Positions 1-8,416 of a stretch of 64,000 nucleotides of DNA are shown here, piece after piece; the first letter of the stretch is position 1; each line of letters opens with the position of its first letter. The position numbers and the translations under genes were made by a program. The notes below the pieces were generated by a model. The model ran no database searches and was not told where the DNA came from. It was given only the letters and a program-made list of their open reading frames with translations. The stretch comes from Chitinophagales bacterium (lineage in GTDB: Bacteria; Bacteroidota; Bacteroidia; Chitinophagales; Chitinophagaceae), in the NCBI GenBank assembly GCA_021323755.1, contig JAJPKJ010000058.1:16212-80211 (forward strand), in the 5' to 3' direction.

Positions 1-1
1 C

Positions 2-445
2 TTTTTTATTGCCACATTGATCGTTGATCTGAAATTAGATTACGATGATCCATTTGTGAAAGATTACTGCGGAACATGTACAAAATGCATTGATGCCTGT
101 CCAACAAATGCAATTCTTGATGAAAAGATCATCGATGGAAGTAAATGCATTTCTTATTTCACCATTGAATTGAAAGATGCGTTGATTCCCGATGATATGA
201 AAAACAAATTCGACAACTGGATGTTTGGCTGTGATGTTTGCCAGGATGTTTGTCCGTGGAATCGTTTTTCCAGCCCAACAAATGAAATTGAATTCACCCC
301 AATACCAGAAGTCCTGAATTTTTCTGCAAACGATTGGGAAGAGTTAACAGAGGAGAGTTTCAAAAAGATCTTTCAAAACTCTCCATTGAAAAGAGCAAAG
401 TTTAATGGTATAAAAAGAAATTTAAAATTTATCGGCCGCATCTAA
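2..445 (+). CDS. queG: Epoxyqueuosine reductase QueG, C-terminal part (cut by left edge)
   Basis: The reading frame is open from base 2, so the 5' end lies outside the window; an apparent TTG at 17 is inside the gene. QueG reduces epoxyqueuosine to queuosine in tRNA and uses cobalamin and two [4Fe-4S] clusters. Visible are the two ferredoxin-like cysteine sets near the C-terminus: [12 protein letters not shown], then [11 protein letters not shown], the pattern typical of QueG. The catalytic cobalamin-binding half is not in the window. The stop overlaps by 4 bp the stop of the convergent gene on the other strand. Identification is confident from the paired cluster motifs and the [10 protein letters not shown] stretch before them. 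Confidence 0.9.
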   Translation, partial: FFIATLIVDLKLDYDDPFVKDYCGTCTKCIDACPTNAILDEKIIDGSKCISYFTIELKDALIPDDMKNKFDNWMFGCDVCQDVCPWNRFSSPTNEIEFTPIPEVLNFSANDWEELTEESFKKIFQNSPLKRAKFNGIKRNLKFIGRI

Positions 446-1026
446 AATCCAAAACCCGCTTTGATAACAAATCGATTCAAATGATAACTGATTTTTGAAT
501 CTTTGACCGGCATCGCTTCAGCCCCATAACCAATATAGGTGTAATTGCTACCAAATTCTGTCAATGTTTTATAACTGTATCCAAGACTGAATGATAAATT
601 ATTAACCGGGCTTAGTCTGAAAGTGTACCCTGCCCCTGCCTGGGCATAAAATCCGTTTTTCAGTTTATCATTGACCGGAAATTGTTTGGTTTCTTTATCC
701 GTTCTCCATCCAAAATCTATTCCCGCATCTCCAAATAGAAAAAATCTATTGACTGTTTTACCAAATTCCTTTCTTATGTGAGCAAATAAGGGAACAGTCC
801 TTATCCGGTAAAAATCAAGTCCAAGACCAACTCCTGCAAACCAGCTCTTGTATTTTAAGCCATTAATGGTTTCAAGCTGAAAGGCAGATCCCGCCTCCCC
901 TTCGATCAATCCGACATTATTAATAGAGTAAAGGTTTGCGATTGCATTTTGTTTTTGTTGTTGCGCAAAACAATTCATTGAACAAACAATTATTATTGTC
1001 GCACACAAAATTTTTTTCGCTGTCAT
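442..1026 (-). CDS. Predicted outer-membrane beta-barrel protein, 194 aa
   Basis: The product begins with a cleavable signal peptide (hydrophobic residues 6-20, cleavage after CFAQ). The rest is alternating hydrophobic/aromatic strands with glycine-rich turns, such as [10 protein letters not shown] and [10 protein letters not shown], and it ends in an aromatic residue (GFGF), as outer-membrane barrels do. No specific family or ligand is recognised. Its start lies 12 bp after the stop of the upstream LVIVD lipoprotein gene, so the two are probably co-transcribed and may act together at the cell surface. The functional role is unknown. Confidence 0.7.
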   Translation of the reverse strand: MTAKKILCATIIIVCSMNCFAQQQKQNAIANLYSINNVGLIEGEAGSAFQLETINGLKYKSWFAGVGLGLDFYRIRTVPLFAHIRKEFGKTVNRFFLFGDAGIDFGWRTDKETKQFPVNDKLKNGFYAQAGAGYTFRLSPVNNLSFSLGYSYKTLTEFGSNYTYIGYGAEAMPVKDSKISYHLNRFVIKAGFGF

Positions 1027-1038
1027 GATAATAAAGAT

Positions 1039-2319
1039 TTAAAGTTTGCCTATTAAATGGATATTGCTGATGTCTGAATAATCATATTCATACAATCCAT
1101 TTTTTGCCAATACAATCGCCAACCCGTTCATTGCAATTACATCATACACTTCCGCATCTTTCAAATCAGCGATCATCTGCAAATTGTTTACATCATTTGC
1201 ATTAAACACTTTCAGTCCATCTTTTCCGTCGCATACAAATAAATTATTGCTGTCTTTTGACAAGCCGATGGGATGGGTAAGTTGATATGATTGCACCAAA
1301 AATGAATTGTTCAGGTCCTGGATGTTCACAACCTGCAATTCATTATTGAATCCAAGACAAGCGCTCGAATCATTGATGGTTACATACGCATAGTTATTAT
1401 CGGCGATCACGGGGTCACAGCCACGCATATGCGTAAACTCACCATTCAAAACGGGATTACCGGGCGAAGCCTGTATGTCATACATGTAGACACCGTTGTT
1501 GGTTCCCACAAATAATTTGTCTTTGAAGGGATAAATAGTTTCTACATGGTAGTCAACCATCACCTGATTTGAATAAGATGGTTGAAAAGGATTAGCGATA
1601 CTATAAGTATTTAAATTACTATAATCAACGGTGTACAGATAATCATTAATAATTGTAAATCGCGATAAAGAGCCATTTGTTCCTGTTACAACACCGCTGC
1701 TCACCGTAGAAGAATATGCAGTGGGTACGGCAGCCAGCGTATAACAGTTGGGACATCCGCTGAAAACAACCGGATAAACCCTTCCACTATTATTCGGAGA
1801 GTAATCAACTGTCGTATCACGCGTAGACCAGCCCACAATCGCGTTGATGGAATCGGGGTCTGTTGAACTACCATAAAAATAGATGCTGTTATAGGGAAAA
1901 ACATTTGCGTCAAAATTTTTGGTGATCACCTTTGTCGGGTCGCTGATGTCAAATGATACCAAATCGCTGTAAGCATCGGCGTACATTGCATTTCCGCGGA
2001 TCGCAAAATCCTGGTTACCGGGAATATTTATAAAAGAGATATTTTTTGGGTTTGACGGATCGCTATTATCAATGATATGAATTCCCACTCCTGTTTCACT
2101 CATAAAAATATATTTCCCGAATACACCGATCTTTCCCGGAGTGGATATGGAAATTGCGGGAGTACTCTTGATCGATTCTCTGAATTTGGTGAGCGGTTCA
2201 TAAATCGGCGTGCTAATTTGGTAGGTATACCTGATCTTATCTTTCATGCAACCGGTGAAGGCGATAATGAGGGTGAGCAAAACCATCACAGAGCAATTGG
2301 TTGAAAGCAGTCTTTTCAT
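1039..2319 (-). CDS. LVIVD-repeat surface lipoprotein, 426 aa
   Basis: A type II signal peptide ends in FTGC, making Cys24 the lipidated residue. The mature protein carries repeated segments of the LVIVD type (GVGIHIIDNSDPSNP, DLVSFDISDPTKV, ELQVVNIQDL, GLKVFNANDVNNLQ), which are known to build a beta-propeller. The repeats contain many Asp-Pro and Asn turns. Proteins of this type in Bacteroidota are lipoproteins of unknown binding partner. It is the first gene of a likely two-gene unit with the barrel protein that follows 12 bp downstream. The call of the repeat family is firm; a biological role cannot be read from the sequence. Confidence 0.8.
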   Translation of the reverse strand: MKRLLSTNCSVMVLLTLIIAFTGCMKDKIRYTYQISTPIYEPLTKFRESIKSTPAISISTPGKIGVFGKYIFMSETGVGIHIIDNSDPSNPKNISFINIPGNQDFAIRGNAMYADAYSDLVSFDISDPTKVITKNFDANVFPYNSIYFYGSSTDPDSINAIVGWSTRDTTVDYSPNNSGRVYPVVFSGCPNCYTLAAVPTAYSSTVSSGVVTGTNGSLSRFTIINDYLYTVDYSNLNTYSIANPFQPSYSNQVMVDYHVETIYPFKDKLFVGTNNGVYMYDIQASPGNPVLNGEFTHMRGCDPVIADNNYAYVTINDSSACLGFNNELQVVNIQDLNNSFLVQSYQLTHPIGLSKDSNNLFVCDGKDGLKVFNANDVNNLQMIADLKDAEVYDVIAMNGLAIVLAKNGLYEYDYSDISNIHLIGKL

Positions 2320-2376
2320 AAAATGAATAATTTTAAACGCTGACTGTCAAACAAAAGCTATCGTTGCATCCACGAA

Positions 2377-3906
2377 TTATTTTTTTTGTGGAATGAAGCT
2401 GAATTTTAATCCGGCATAAAAAATATGTTGCTTCGTATTGGCCTGATTATTTAAAACATTTGTTGCTCCATATTGAACTTCAGGTCCGATTAGAAAAAGA
2501 TTTTTCTTCTGGTAAAAACCAACCGAAAAGCCGGTAATGGCATTGAGCTGCATCTTATTGAACAGTGAATTATTATTATAATAAACTCCTGAAATTTTAT
2601 CATATTGAAGTGCATCGGCGCTGAGGAGATATGAAATGGAAAATCCTGCCTGCCAGTTTATCAGTAATTTTTTGCTGCTATTTAATTGCAGCTTCAGTAA
2701 TAAAGGCAACTCAATAAAATGATAGTGATTGACATAGGTTCTTGATGAACCACTGGTATAGTAAGAACCCTGCGCTACACTTACCGGAGTTATGCTTCCA
2801 ATAGTATAATTGTTGGAGGAGTAAACATATGCTACCGTGTCACCAGGTTTACCTGTGGTGATACTGGTTGAATAATAATGGTAATTCAATCCTGCAGATA
2901 CTGAAACAGTTGAGGATAAAGATCTCTTAAAAAAAACACCCGCATAATAGGAAAGGCCCGATCGCATGGATGATGGAGTATGAATGGTAACTGGATTTCC
3001 AGTCGCAGAGGCGGGAACATTGGCATAATAGGTACTTCCTAAAGTATTATTAATACCGGAACTCCCAAAACCCGCCGTGAATCCAACTTTGATTGATTTT
3101 GAATTTTGAGAAACCGGATCATTGAATGCTGATTTCATGGCAACAACTGAATCCGTAGTCTTTTTTTCTGATTTAACTTCCTGATCATTTTTTTTGTTGA
3201 AAGAATCAGTTGCGTTTATAGTTTGTTGGGATCTGCTTTGGGGTTTCCCAATTTCTTCATCATTATTTTTCTCGATCGATTTGTCATGATCATTGTTATT
3301 CACAATATCATTGGCGTTCTTCTCTTTGATATCTTTATCCTTACTGGAAACTGAATTAAGATAAAGGGATCCATCGGCATTACTGCTTTTTGGTTTCCCA
3401 TTTTTAGTTCTTTGGTGCAGAGATCTGCCTTGGACTAACCCTGATTTTATTTCTGCATTAGCATCTATGGCAACTTTACCCGCCCGATCTGTTATGCTAT
3501 TTGTTATGGTCTTCCTCTTTTTTAAATCTTCTTTAGGAGCTTCTGTTGACCTATTTATTGCAGTATGATCACTATTTTTCTTTGGAGGAACTGCAGCAGC
3601 TTTCTCTGTTATATCTTTCTTGCTGATATTTTCTGTGCCGCTTGCTGCTTTTTCATTTTTGACATTTAAATTTTCTTGCTCAGCAATCTTGGTAGCCTTC
3701 GAAATATTTTTATCTCTGTTGAGAAATACCCAGTAACCGGCTCCCAGCAATAAGCCGCTCAATAAAAAGATCCACAGCATGGGCAGTCTGCGTTTCTTTT
3801 CCTTTTTCATTTCGTCCTCCACTTTTTTCCACACCTCGGCTGAAGGACTAAATTGTAGTTCCTCCATCTTGCGCTGCACATGCTTTTCAAATTCAGGGTC
3901 GTGCAT
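2377..3906 (-). CDS. Anti-sigma-like TM protein fused to a C-terminal outer-membrane barrel, 509 aa
   Basis: Three parts are visible. Residues 1-40 are a charged cytoplasmic segment containing FSPSAEVWKKVEDEM and a Lys/Arg patch. Residues about 41-62 are one transmembrane helix. Residues about 63-268 form a Lys/Asp/Asn/Ser-rich, low-complexity linker. From about 270 to the end the chain has barrel-type alternating strands (KVGFTAGFGSSG, LSYYAGVFFKRSL, FYAGLKFSFIPQKK), like PorT-family proteins. The start overlaps the sigma-factor gene by 14 bp, so translation is coupled and an anti-sigma or signal-transducing role is inferred. No canonical anti-sigma zinc motif is seen. If the topology is right, one chain could link the cytoplasm to the outer membrane. 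Confidence 0.65.
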   Translation of the reverse strand: MHDPEFEKHVQRKMEELQFSPSAEVWKKVEDEMKKEKKRRLPMLWIFLLSGLLLGAGYWVFLNRDKNISKATKIAEQENLNVKNEKAASGTENISKKDITEKAAAVPPKKNSDHTAINRSTEAPKEDLKKRKTITNSITDRAGKVAIDANAEIKSGLVQGRSLHQRTKNGKPKSSNADGSLYLNSVSSKDKDIKEKNANDIVNNNDHDKSIEKNNDEEIGKPQSRSQQTINATDSFNKKNDQEVKSEKKTTDSVVAMKSAFNDPVSQNSKSIKVGFTAGFGSSGINNTLGSTYYANVPASATGNPVTIHTPSSMRSGLSYYAGVFFKRSLSSTVSVSAGLNYHYYSTSITTGKPGDTVAYVYSSNNYTIGSITPVSVAQGSYYTSGSSRTYVNHYHFIELPLLLKLQLNSSKKLLINWQAGFSISYLLSADALQYDKISGVYYNNNSLFNKMQLNAITGFSVGFYQKKNLFLIGPEVQYGATNVLNNQANTKQHIFYAGLKFSFIPQKK

Positions 3907-4453
3907 AAAATTCTGTTTTATTATCCAACGAGTTTTTTTTTATCCAACTGATCAGCAATGCTCTCGCCCGGGCATATTGTGACCTTGAGGTTCCTTCATT
4001 GATGCCCAATATTTTCCCTATTTCTACGTGACTATATCCTTCCACCGCATGTAAATTGAAAATGGTTTGATAACCCGAAGGCAATTGGCGTATTAAATCG
4101 GCAAGTTCTTTTGCATTAAGCTTCAATTGCGGATCATCATCAGAAACCGGGTGTAAGCCACTATCGGCAAATGAAAGATCATATTGATACCGGCTCTGAC
4201 TTTTTAAGTAATTGATTGCGGTGTTTACCATAATGCGCCTTATCCAGGCACCCAACTCTCCTTCTCCTTTATATTGATTCAAGTTCTTGAACACTTTGAT
4301 AAAACCTTCCTGCAACACATCTTCGGCATCGGTCATGGACTTCGTGTAACGATAACAAACACCAAGCATCGGATTGGCAAAAAAATCATAGAGCTCCCGC
4401 TGGGCGGCAGCTTTGCCCTTTAAACAATCTTTCACCAATTGATTTTGATCCAT
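3893..4453 (-). CDS. ECF RNA polymerase sigma factor, 186 aa
   Basis: This is a sigma-70 family extracytoplasmic-function sigma factor. Region 2 is visible at about residues 20-85 (YRYTKSMTDAEDVLQEGFIKVF, then GAWIRRIMVNTAINYLK), and region 4 at about 120-175 (LPSGYQTIFNLHAVEGYSHVEIGKILGINEGTSRSQYARARALL). The Asp-Ala-Glu-Asp-Val-Leu-Gln motif is the classic core-binding signature. Length fits the family. It is followed, with a 14 bp overlap, by a membrane protein that ends in a barrel; that partner probably controls it. No clear promoter was found in the short gap to bioA on the other strand. Confidence 0.93.
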   Translation of the reverse strand: MDQNQLVKDCLKGKAAAQRELYDFFANPMLGVCYRYTKSMTDAEDVLQEGFIKVFKNLNQYKGEGELGAWIRRIMVNTAINYLKSQSRYQYDLSFADSGLHPVSDDDPQLKLNAKELADLIRQLPSGYQTIFNLHAVEGYSHVEIGKILGINEGTSRSQYARARALLISWIKKNSLDNKTEFYARP

Positions 4454-4642
4454 GTTCCGTTATGCTGACAATGCCAATATACAAATCGTTGCATCATTAT
4501 TAAAGATGTCTGCCATTAATTTCCCCATTTATCTGGACCCTTTCAATAATGCTACCAACCATGCCTGTTCGCATATTTCTGCTAAGGCAAGGCGACCAGC
4601 TAATGGGTTTTATCGACATTTTCCTATTTTCACACTCTCATT

Positions 4643-5953
4643 ATGTCTTCATCATTATCAGATCGCGACCAGCAAGTAATCTGGCATCCCTATACGCAAC
4701 ACAAAAACATGCTACCGCCGATTCCCATAACAAAAGGCGAGGGCACATTATTGTTCGATGAAAACAACAACAGCTATATTGATGCGATCAGTAGCTGGTG
4801 GGTAAATGTTCACGGTCATGCACATCCCTATATTGCCCAAAAAATATATGAGCAGGCGAAAAAATTAGAGCATGTTATCTTCACCGGATTTACGCATGAA
4901 CCGGCGGTAAGTCTGGCTGAAAGATTATTGAAGATCTTACCTGGCAATTTCTCAAGAATATTCTATTCGGATAATGGTTCCACAGCAGTTGAAGTGGCCA
5001 TTAAAATGGCTATTCAATTCTGGAGTCAGCAGGCGGATGCCGGAGACCAGAAATCAGCAAACGATAATCATCATGTAAAATACCGTCATCGGATCCTGGC
5101 TTTCCGCAACTCCTATCACGGCGACACCTTTGGCGCAATGAGTGTGAGCGAACGTGGTGTTTTTACTTTGCCATTTCATGATCATTTATTTGAGGTGATC
5201 TTTATTGACACCCCGACTAAAGCAAATTTCGGGCATATAAAATCAGTCATTGATCTTTATGCAAATGAAATTGCCTGTTTTATCTATGAACCCTTATTGC
5301 AGGCTGCCGGTGGAATGTTGATGCATGAGGCAGAAATGCTGGATGAACTATTGACAGAAATAAAATCAAAAAATATTATTTGCATTGCCGATGAAGTGAT
5401 GACCGGTTTTTATAGGACGGGAAAATTTTTTGCCAGCGAATATTTACAAAACAAAGCCGATATTATCTGTTTGAGCAAAGGATTAACAGGCGGAACAATG
5501 GCTCTCGGCGTTACAGCAGCTTCACAAAAAATATTTGATGCTTTTTTAAGTGATGACAGAACCAAAACCTTTTTTCACGGGCATTCATTCACCGCAAACC
5601 CAATTGCCTGCGCTTCCGCGCTTGCGAGTCTTGATCTGATAGAAAAAGAAGATTGCGTCTTACGCATAAATAACATGGTAAAGAAAAATAAAGAATTTAT
5701 TGCAGGATTTGCCATCCACCATTCCCCCTCCAACATAAAAAATCATCGCCAGCTGGGAACTATTATTGCTTTTGAAATAATTTCCGGCAATGATTCATAT
5801 CTAAATAATATCAGTGCAACAATAACAAAACAAGCGATGCAGAATGGAATCTATATACGTCCGCTTGGCAATACGGTTTATATCATGCCGCCATATTGCA
5901 TCACTGATGAACAGTTGAATAAACTCTATGATTTCCTGATGGCTATTGGCTGA
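4643..5953 (+). CDS. bioA: Adenosylmethionine-8-amino-7-oxononanoate aminotransferase
   Basis: The enzyme makes 7,8-diaminopelargonic acid in biotin synthesis, with S-adenosylmethionine as amino donor and PLP as cofactor. The 436-residue length and the N-terminal WHPYTQHK motif are typical of BioA. The PLP-anchoring lysine is Lys279 in LSKGLTGG, and Asp250 in IADEVMTGFYRTG contacts the pyridine nitrogen. The gene stands alone between divergent and convergent neighbours. The other biotin gene in the window, bioB, is about 43 kb away on the opposite strand, so the pathway is scattered here. No BirA-type operator was recognised upstream. Confidence 0.94.
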   Translation: MSSSLSDRDQQVIWHPYTQHKNMLPPIPITKGEGTLLFDENNNSYIDAISSWWVNVHGHAHPYIAQKIYEQAKKLEHVIFTGFTHEPAVSLAERLLKILPGNFSRIFYSDNGSTAVEVAIKMAIQFWSQQADAGDQKSANDNHHVKYRHRILAFRNSYHGDTFGAMSVSERGVFTLPFHDHLFEVIFIDTPTKANFGHIKSVIDLYANEIACFIYEPLLQAAGGMLMHEAEMLDELLTEIKSKNIICIADEVMTGFYRTGKFFASEYLQNKADIICLSKGLTGGTMALGVTAASQKIFDAFLSDDRTKTFFHGHSFTANPIACASALASLDLIEKEDCVLRINNMVKKNKEFIAGFAIHHSPSNIKNHRQLGTIIAFEIISGNDSYLNNISATITKQAMQNGIYIRPLGNTVYIMPPYCITDEQLNKLYDFLMAIG

Positions 5954-6020
5954 TAATATTATCCCGGCACGAATGCGCCGGGCGAGAATGCCCAATAGTA
6001 TTGCTGGAACGGGCATCAAA

Positions 6021-6056
6021 TTAAAAAACCCGACGAATTTTACAATTTGTCGGGTT
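6021..6056 (-). terminator. Intrinsic terminator downstream of the DUF2911 gene
   Basis: A 13 bp inverted repeat (arms 6027-6039 and 6044-6056, one G-T pair, loop TTAC) carries the core ACCCGAC/GTCGGGT. On the minus strand it is followed directly by six T residues, as expected for the DUF2911 gene that ends at 6090. It lacks a good T tract on the plus strand, so it probably does not serve bioA strongly. Confidence 0.8.
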
Positions 6057-6089
6057 CAAAAATCATTGCGGCGCACCAAAATCCCTTAA

Positions 6090-6584
6090 TTAGAAACTAA
6101 CAGGAATGGATACACCCGTTTTATCCCATTCGATAATCATATCATGACCGGCAAAATGAATGGTCAGCTGATCCACCACCGAACCAAGATTCTTAACAGG
6201 AACATCCACATGCAATACATCTTTAGCTTTATGCTCTTCATATTGTGTTCCCCAGAAATGCGGATCTCCATTTATAATGATGGTCCATGATTTTTCATTG
6301 GGTATTACAAATAAAGTATAAGAGCCCGCTTTAATTGCTTTGCCACCAAAAGTACCGTCTTTTGCAAACGTAATCTCAGTTGCTTCATCAGCACCGCAAC
6401 GCCACACTTCTCCATATTTTTGCAGTCCACCAAAAATTACCCTGCCTTTTTTATAAGGCCTGCCATAAGTGACTTTTATATTTTTTGTCGATACTGTATC
6501 GTGCGGGCTTATCTTATGATCTGGTTGTGCGCTCACTGCCAGAGACATCAAAAAAACAGTAGATAATAACATTAACTTTTTCAT
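6090..6584 (-). CDS. DUF2911 family secreted protein, 164 aa
   Basis: A signal peptide (residues 1-19, ending AVSAQ) is followed by the conserved DUF2911 core: VTYGRPYKKGRVIFGG, YGEVWRCGADEATEI, then KAGSYTLFVIP and the C-terminal half with HFAGHDMIIEWD. The family is common in Bacteroidota and predicted to be periplasmic or surface exposed; its function is not known. The gene is a single transcription unit with a clear terminator at 6021-6056. Length is close to that of single-domain members. Family assignment is strong; no function can be given. Confidence 0.88.
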   Translation of the reverse strand: MKKLMLLSTVFLMSLAVSAQPDHKISPHDTVSTKNIKVTYGRPYKKGRVIFGGLQKYGEVWRCGADEATEITFAKDGTFGGKAIKAGSYTLFVIPNEKSWTIIINGDPHFWGTQYEEHKAKDVLHVDVPVKNLGSVVDQLTIHFAGHDMIIEWDKTGVSIPVSF

Positions 6585-6630
6585 ACGTGCAATTTTTATT
6601 TTTTATAGTGAATGAAAATAATACGCGAAG

Positions 6631-7140
6631 TTAAGGATTGTTTTCAACCAGCCGCTTTAGATCTGTTAAAGATTTCTCTATTATCGGTTGCATTTGTTTA
6701 TCGTAAACAAGGCTGCTGAATTTTTCCCAGGGATACCATTTAAAACTGAAGTCAAAATACCACTGAACAGTGATTTCGTCCGAATGTACTTTTATTAAAT
6801 TGAATCCCCCGGTGAATTCTTTACCGCTCGGTTGTTTCCAAAATAAGATGATTGAGCCGGAACTGTCTCTTTTTAAAGTAACGGTCACCTGGTCTGAAAT
6901 TAAGACGGTGGCATTACTGTCCGGCAGAATATTTTTATTGGTGAGCAATGAATCATCTAAGAAATGATTCCATTTATTCCATGTGTGCAAGTCGCTGATC
7001 ACAGAATCGATTTTTTCTTTTGAAGATGAAATGCTGATGTTTCTTGCAATATGCAGATGTGGTGGGAACAATAAAGATAATGTAGTCAATAATAATGAAA
7101 GGACGATAATGCTTATGAAGACTAATTTTATAAAACGCAT
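6631..7140 (-). CDS. SRPBCC-fold membrane-anchored protein, 169 aa
   Basis: I chose the ATG at 7140 because the product then starts MRFIKLVFISIIVLS, a good N-terminal membrane anchor; the upstream in-frame extension to 7266 would overlap the preceding permease gene and adds a non-conserved stretch. The mature part resembles the START/SRPBCC (polyketide-cyclase-like) fold: an initial helix KEKIDSVISDLHTWNKWNHFLDD, strands with VTLKRDSSGSIILFWKQPSG and a late EITVQWYFDF strand, and a C-terminal helix. Members bind hydrophobic ligands; the ligand here is unknown. It lies 82 bp after the ABC-2 permease gene on the same strand. Confidence 0.7.
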   Translation of the reverse strand: MRFIKLVFISIIVLSLLLTTLSLLFPPHLHIARNISISSSKEKIDSVISDLHTWNKWNHFLDDSLLTNKNILPDSNATVLISDQVTVTLKRDSSGSIILFWKQPSGKEFTGGFNLIKVHSDEITVQWYFDFSFKWYPWEKFSSLVYDKQMQPIIEKSLTDLKRLVENNP

Positions 7141-7222
7141 AACAAATCTGAAAGTATGAAAAGGTGAAAATGAAAGTTGAAATTGTTTACGCTGGTTTTT
7201 AATTATCCCTGTTAAAAAACGC

Positions 7223-8326
7223 TCACTCCCATTTAAAAACCTTGATGGCAATTGCATAGACAACAATTCCCCAAACAGCCAGAATGCCCAGTTGCTTTGC
7301 GCATTCTGTCAAATGGGCCCCTTCGAAAGAAACTTTACGCATGGCATCATTTAGTGCGGTTAAGGGCAATATATTTATTAACCACTGTATACTTTCTGGC
7401 AATGCCGTTTTCGGAAAAAATGTGCCGGATAAAAAATACTGCGGGAACATGAAAAGGTTTGCGTAAATAGGAATGACATTTTGATTTTTTGCCACGCTGC
7501 TAATGATGTAACCAAAACCCATAAAAACGACAAGTCCCATTACGCTGAGAAACATGAGTTCAAGAAAAGTGATTATTCCGTCGGACAACGTGAACTGGTA
7601 AAAAAATCTACCGAATAAAATAAGAACCGTTGCTGTGGTTAAATTAAAAAGTACCCTGCCGATTCCATCACCCAACACAATATAGGTCTTGCTTACAGGC
7701 GAAGCAAACATTCTTTTTAAGACCAATGTATCGCGCAGTGAAAAAAACAAGAATGAAACGCCGAATATCGCAGAGCCGATCAATGAAAATCCGAGCATGC
7801 CCGGCAAATAAAAATCAATCATACGATAGATACGACCCGGGACTTCTTCCTGCGAAATGGTTGCATAACTGTTCTGCAAAGGATTCGTCTGAGTATTGAT
7901 GGAATTAACGATGTCGCGCAAAATGGTTTTTAGAACCGGCAGATCCTTTTGCGCAGCAGATGTTGTTTTTAAGTGAATATCATACTGCGGTTTACCGGTA
8001 TCACTGCCTTTCTTTTTTATGTCAAGGATCGCTGTAATTCTTCCTTTTTTTAATTTATCATCAATATCCCCCTGGTCGGATCTGGTGATGGTGAAAACAG
8101 ATGCATGCTGAATGGCCTGGTAGACCGCATTTGTCGTATCGGTATTGCTGTCGAAAGCGATATCAAGTGAGATACCGCCGCCGCCGCCAAGTGATCCAAA
8201 TATGACAATGAGCACTACAGGAAAAAACAAGCTAAAAAAAACGGACTGCGGGCTGCGAAAAATTGCACGCATGGTGGCCTTGCCGATAGACCACATCGCT
8301 TTAAAATTATTATATTTTTCAGCCAT
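7223..8326 (-). CDS. ABC-2 type transporter permease, 367 aa
   Basis: The product has the ABC-2 membrane domain layout: an N-terminal helix at about residues 25-45 (SVFFSLFFPVVLIVIFGSL), a large extracytoplasmic region to about residue 170, and about five helices in the C-terminal half. The conserved segments PGMLGFSLIGSAIFG and FPQYFLSGTFFPK with the loop before the last helix fit drug, lipid or polysaccharide exporters of the DrrB/YhhJ type. The matching ATPase is not adjacent: the upstream gene is sppA and the downstream one an SRPBCC protein. The substrate cannot be predicted. Confidence 0.85.
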   Translation of the reverse strand: MAEKYNNFKAMWSIGKATMRAIFRSPQSVFFSLFFPVVLIVIFGSLGGGGGISLDIAFDSNTDTTNAVYQAIQHASVFTITRSDQGDIDDKLKKGRITAILDIKKKGSDTGKPQYDIHLKTTSAAQKDLPVLKTILRDIVNSINTQTNPLQNSYATISQEEVPGRIYRMIDFYLPGMLGFSLIGSAIFGVSFLFFSLRDTLVLKRMFASPVSKTYIVLGDGIGRVLFNLTTATVLILFGRFFYQFTLSDGIITFLELMFLSVMGLVVFMGFGYIISSVAKNQNVIPIYANLFMFPQYFLSGTFFPKTALPESIQWLINILPLTALNDAMRKVSFEGAHLTECAKQLGILAVWGIVVYAIAIKVFKWE

Positions 8327-8416
8327 GATATAAAAAATGAAAAATTAAGCTACTAAGAATACGCAAGATACACGCATGAACTTAATTTACGAATTAGGAT
8401 TTCGTTTCTGGCGATC

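Noticed and set aside
4452..4761. Plus-strand ORFs of 70-75 codons between the sigma gene and bioA
   Set aside because: They overlap the start of bioA in other frames and have no promoter or family; the gap itself shows nothing else.
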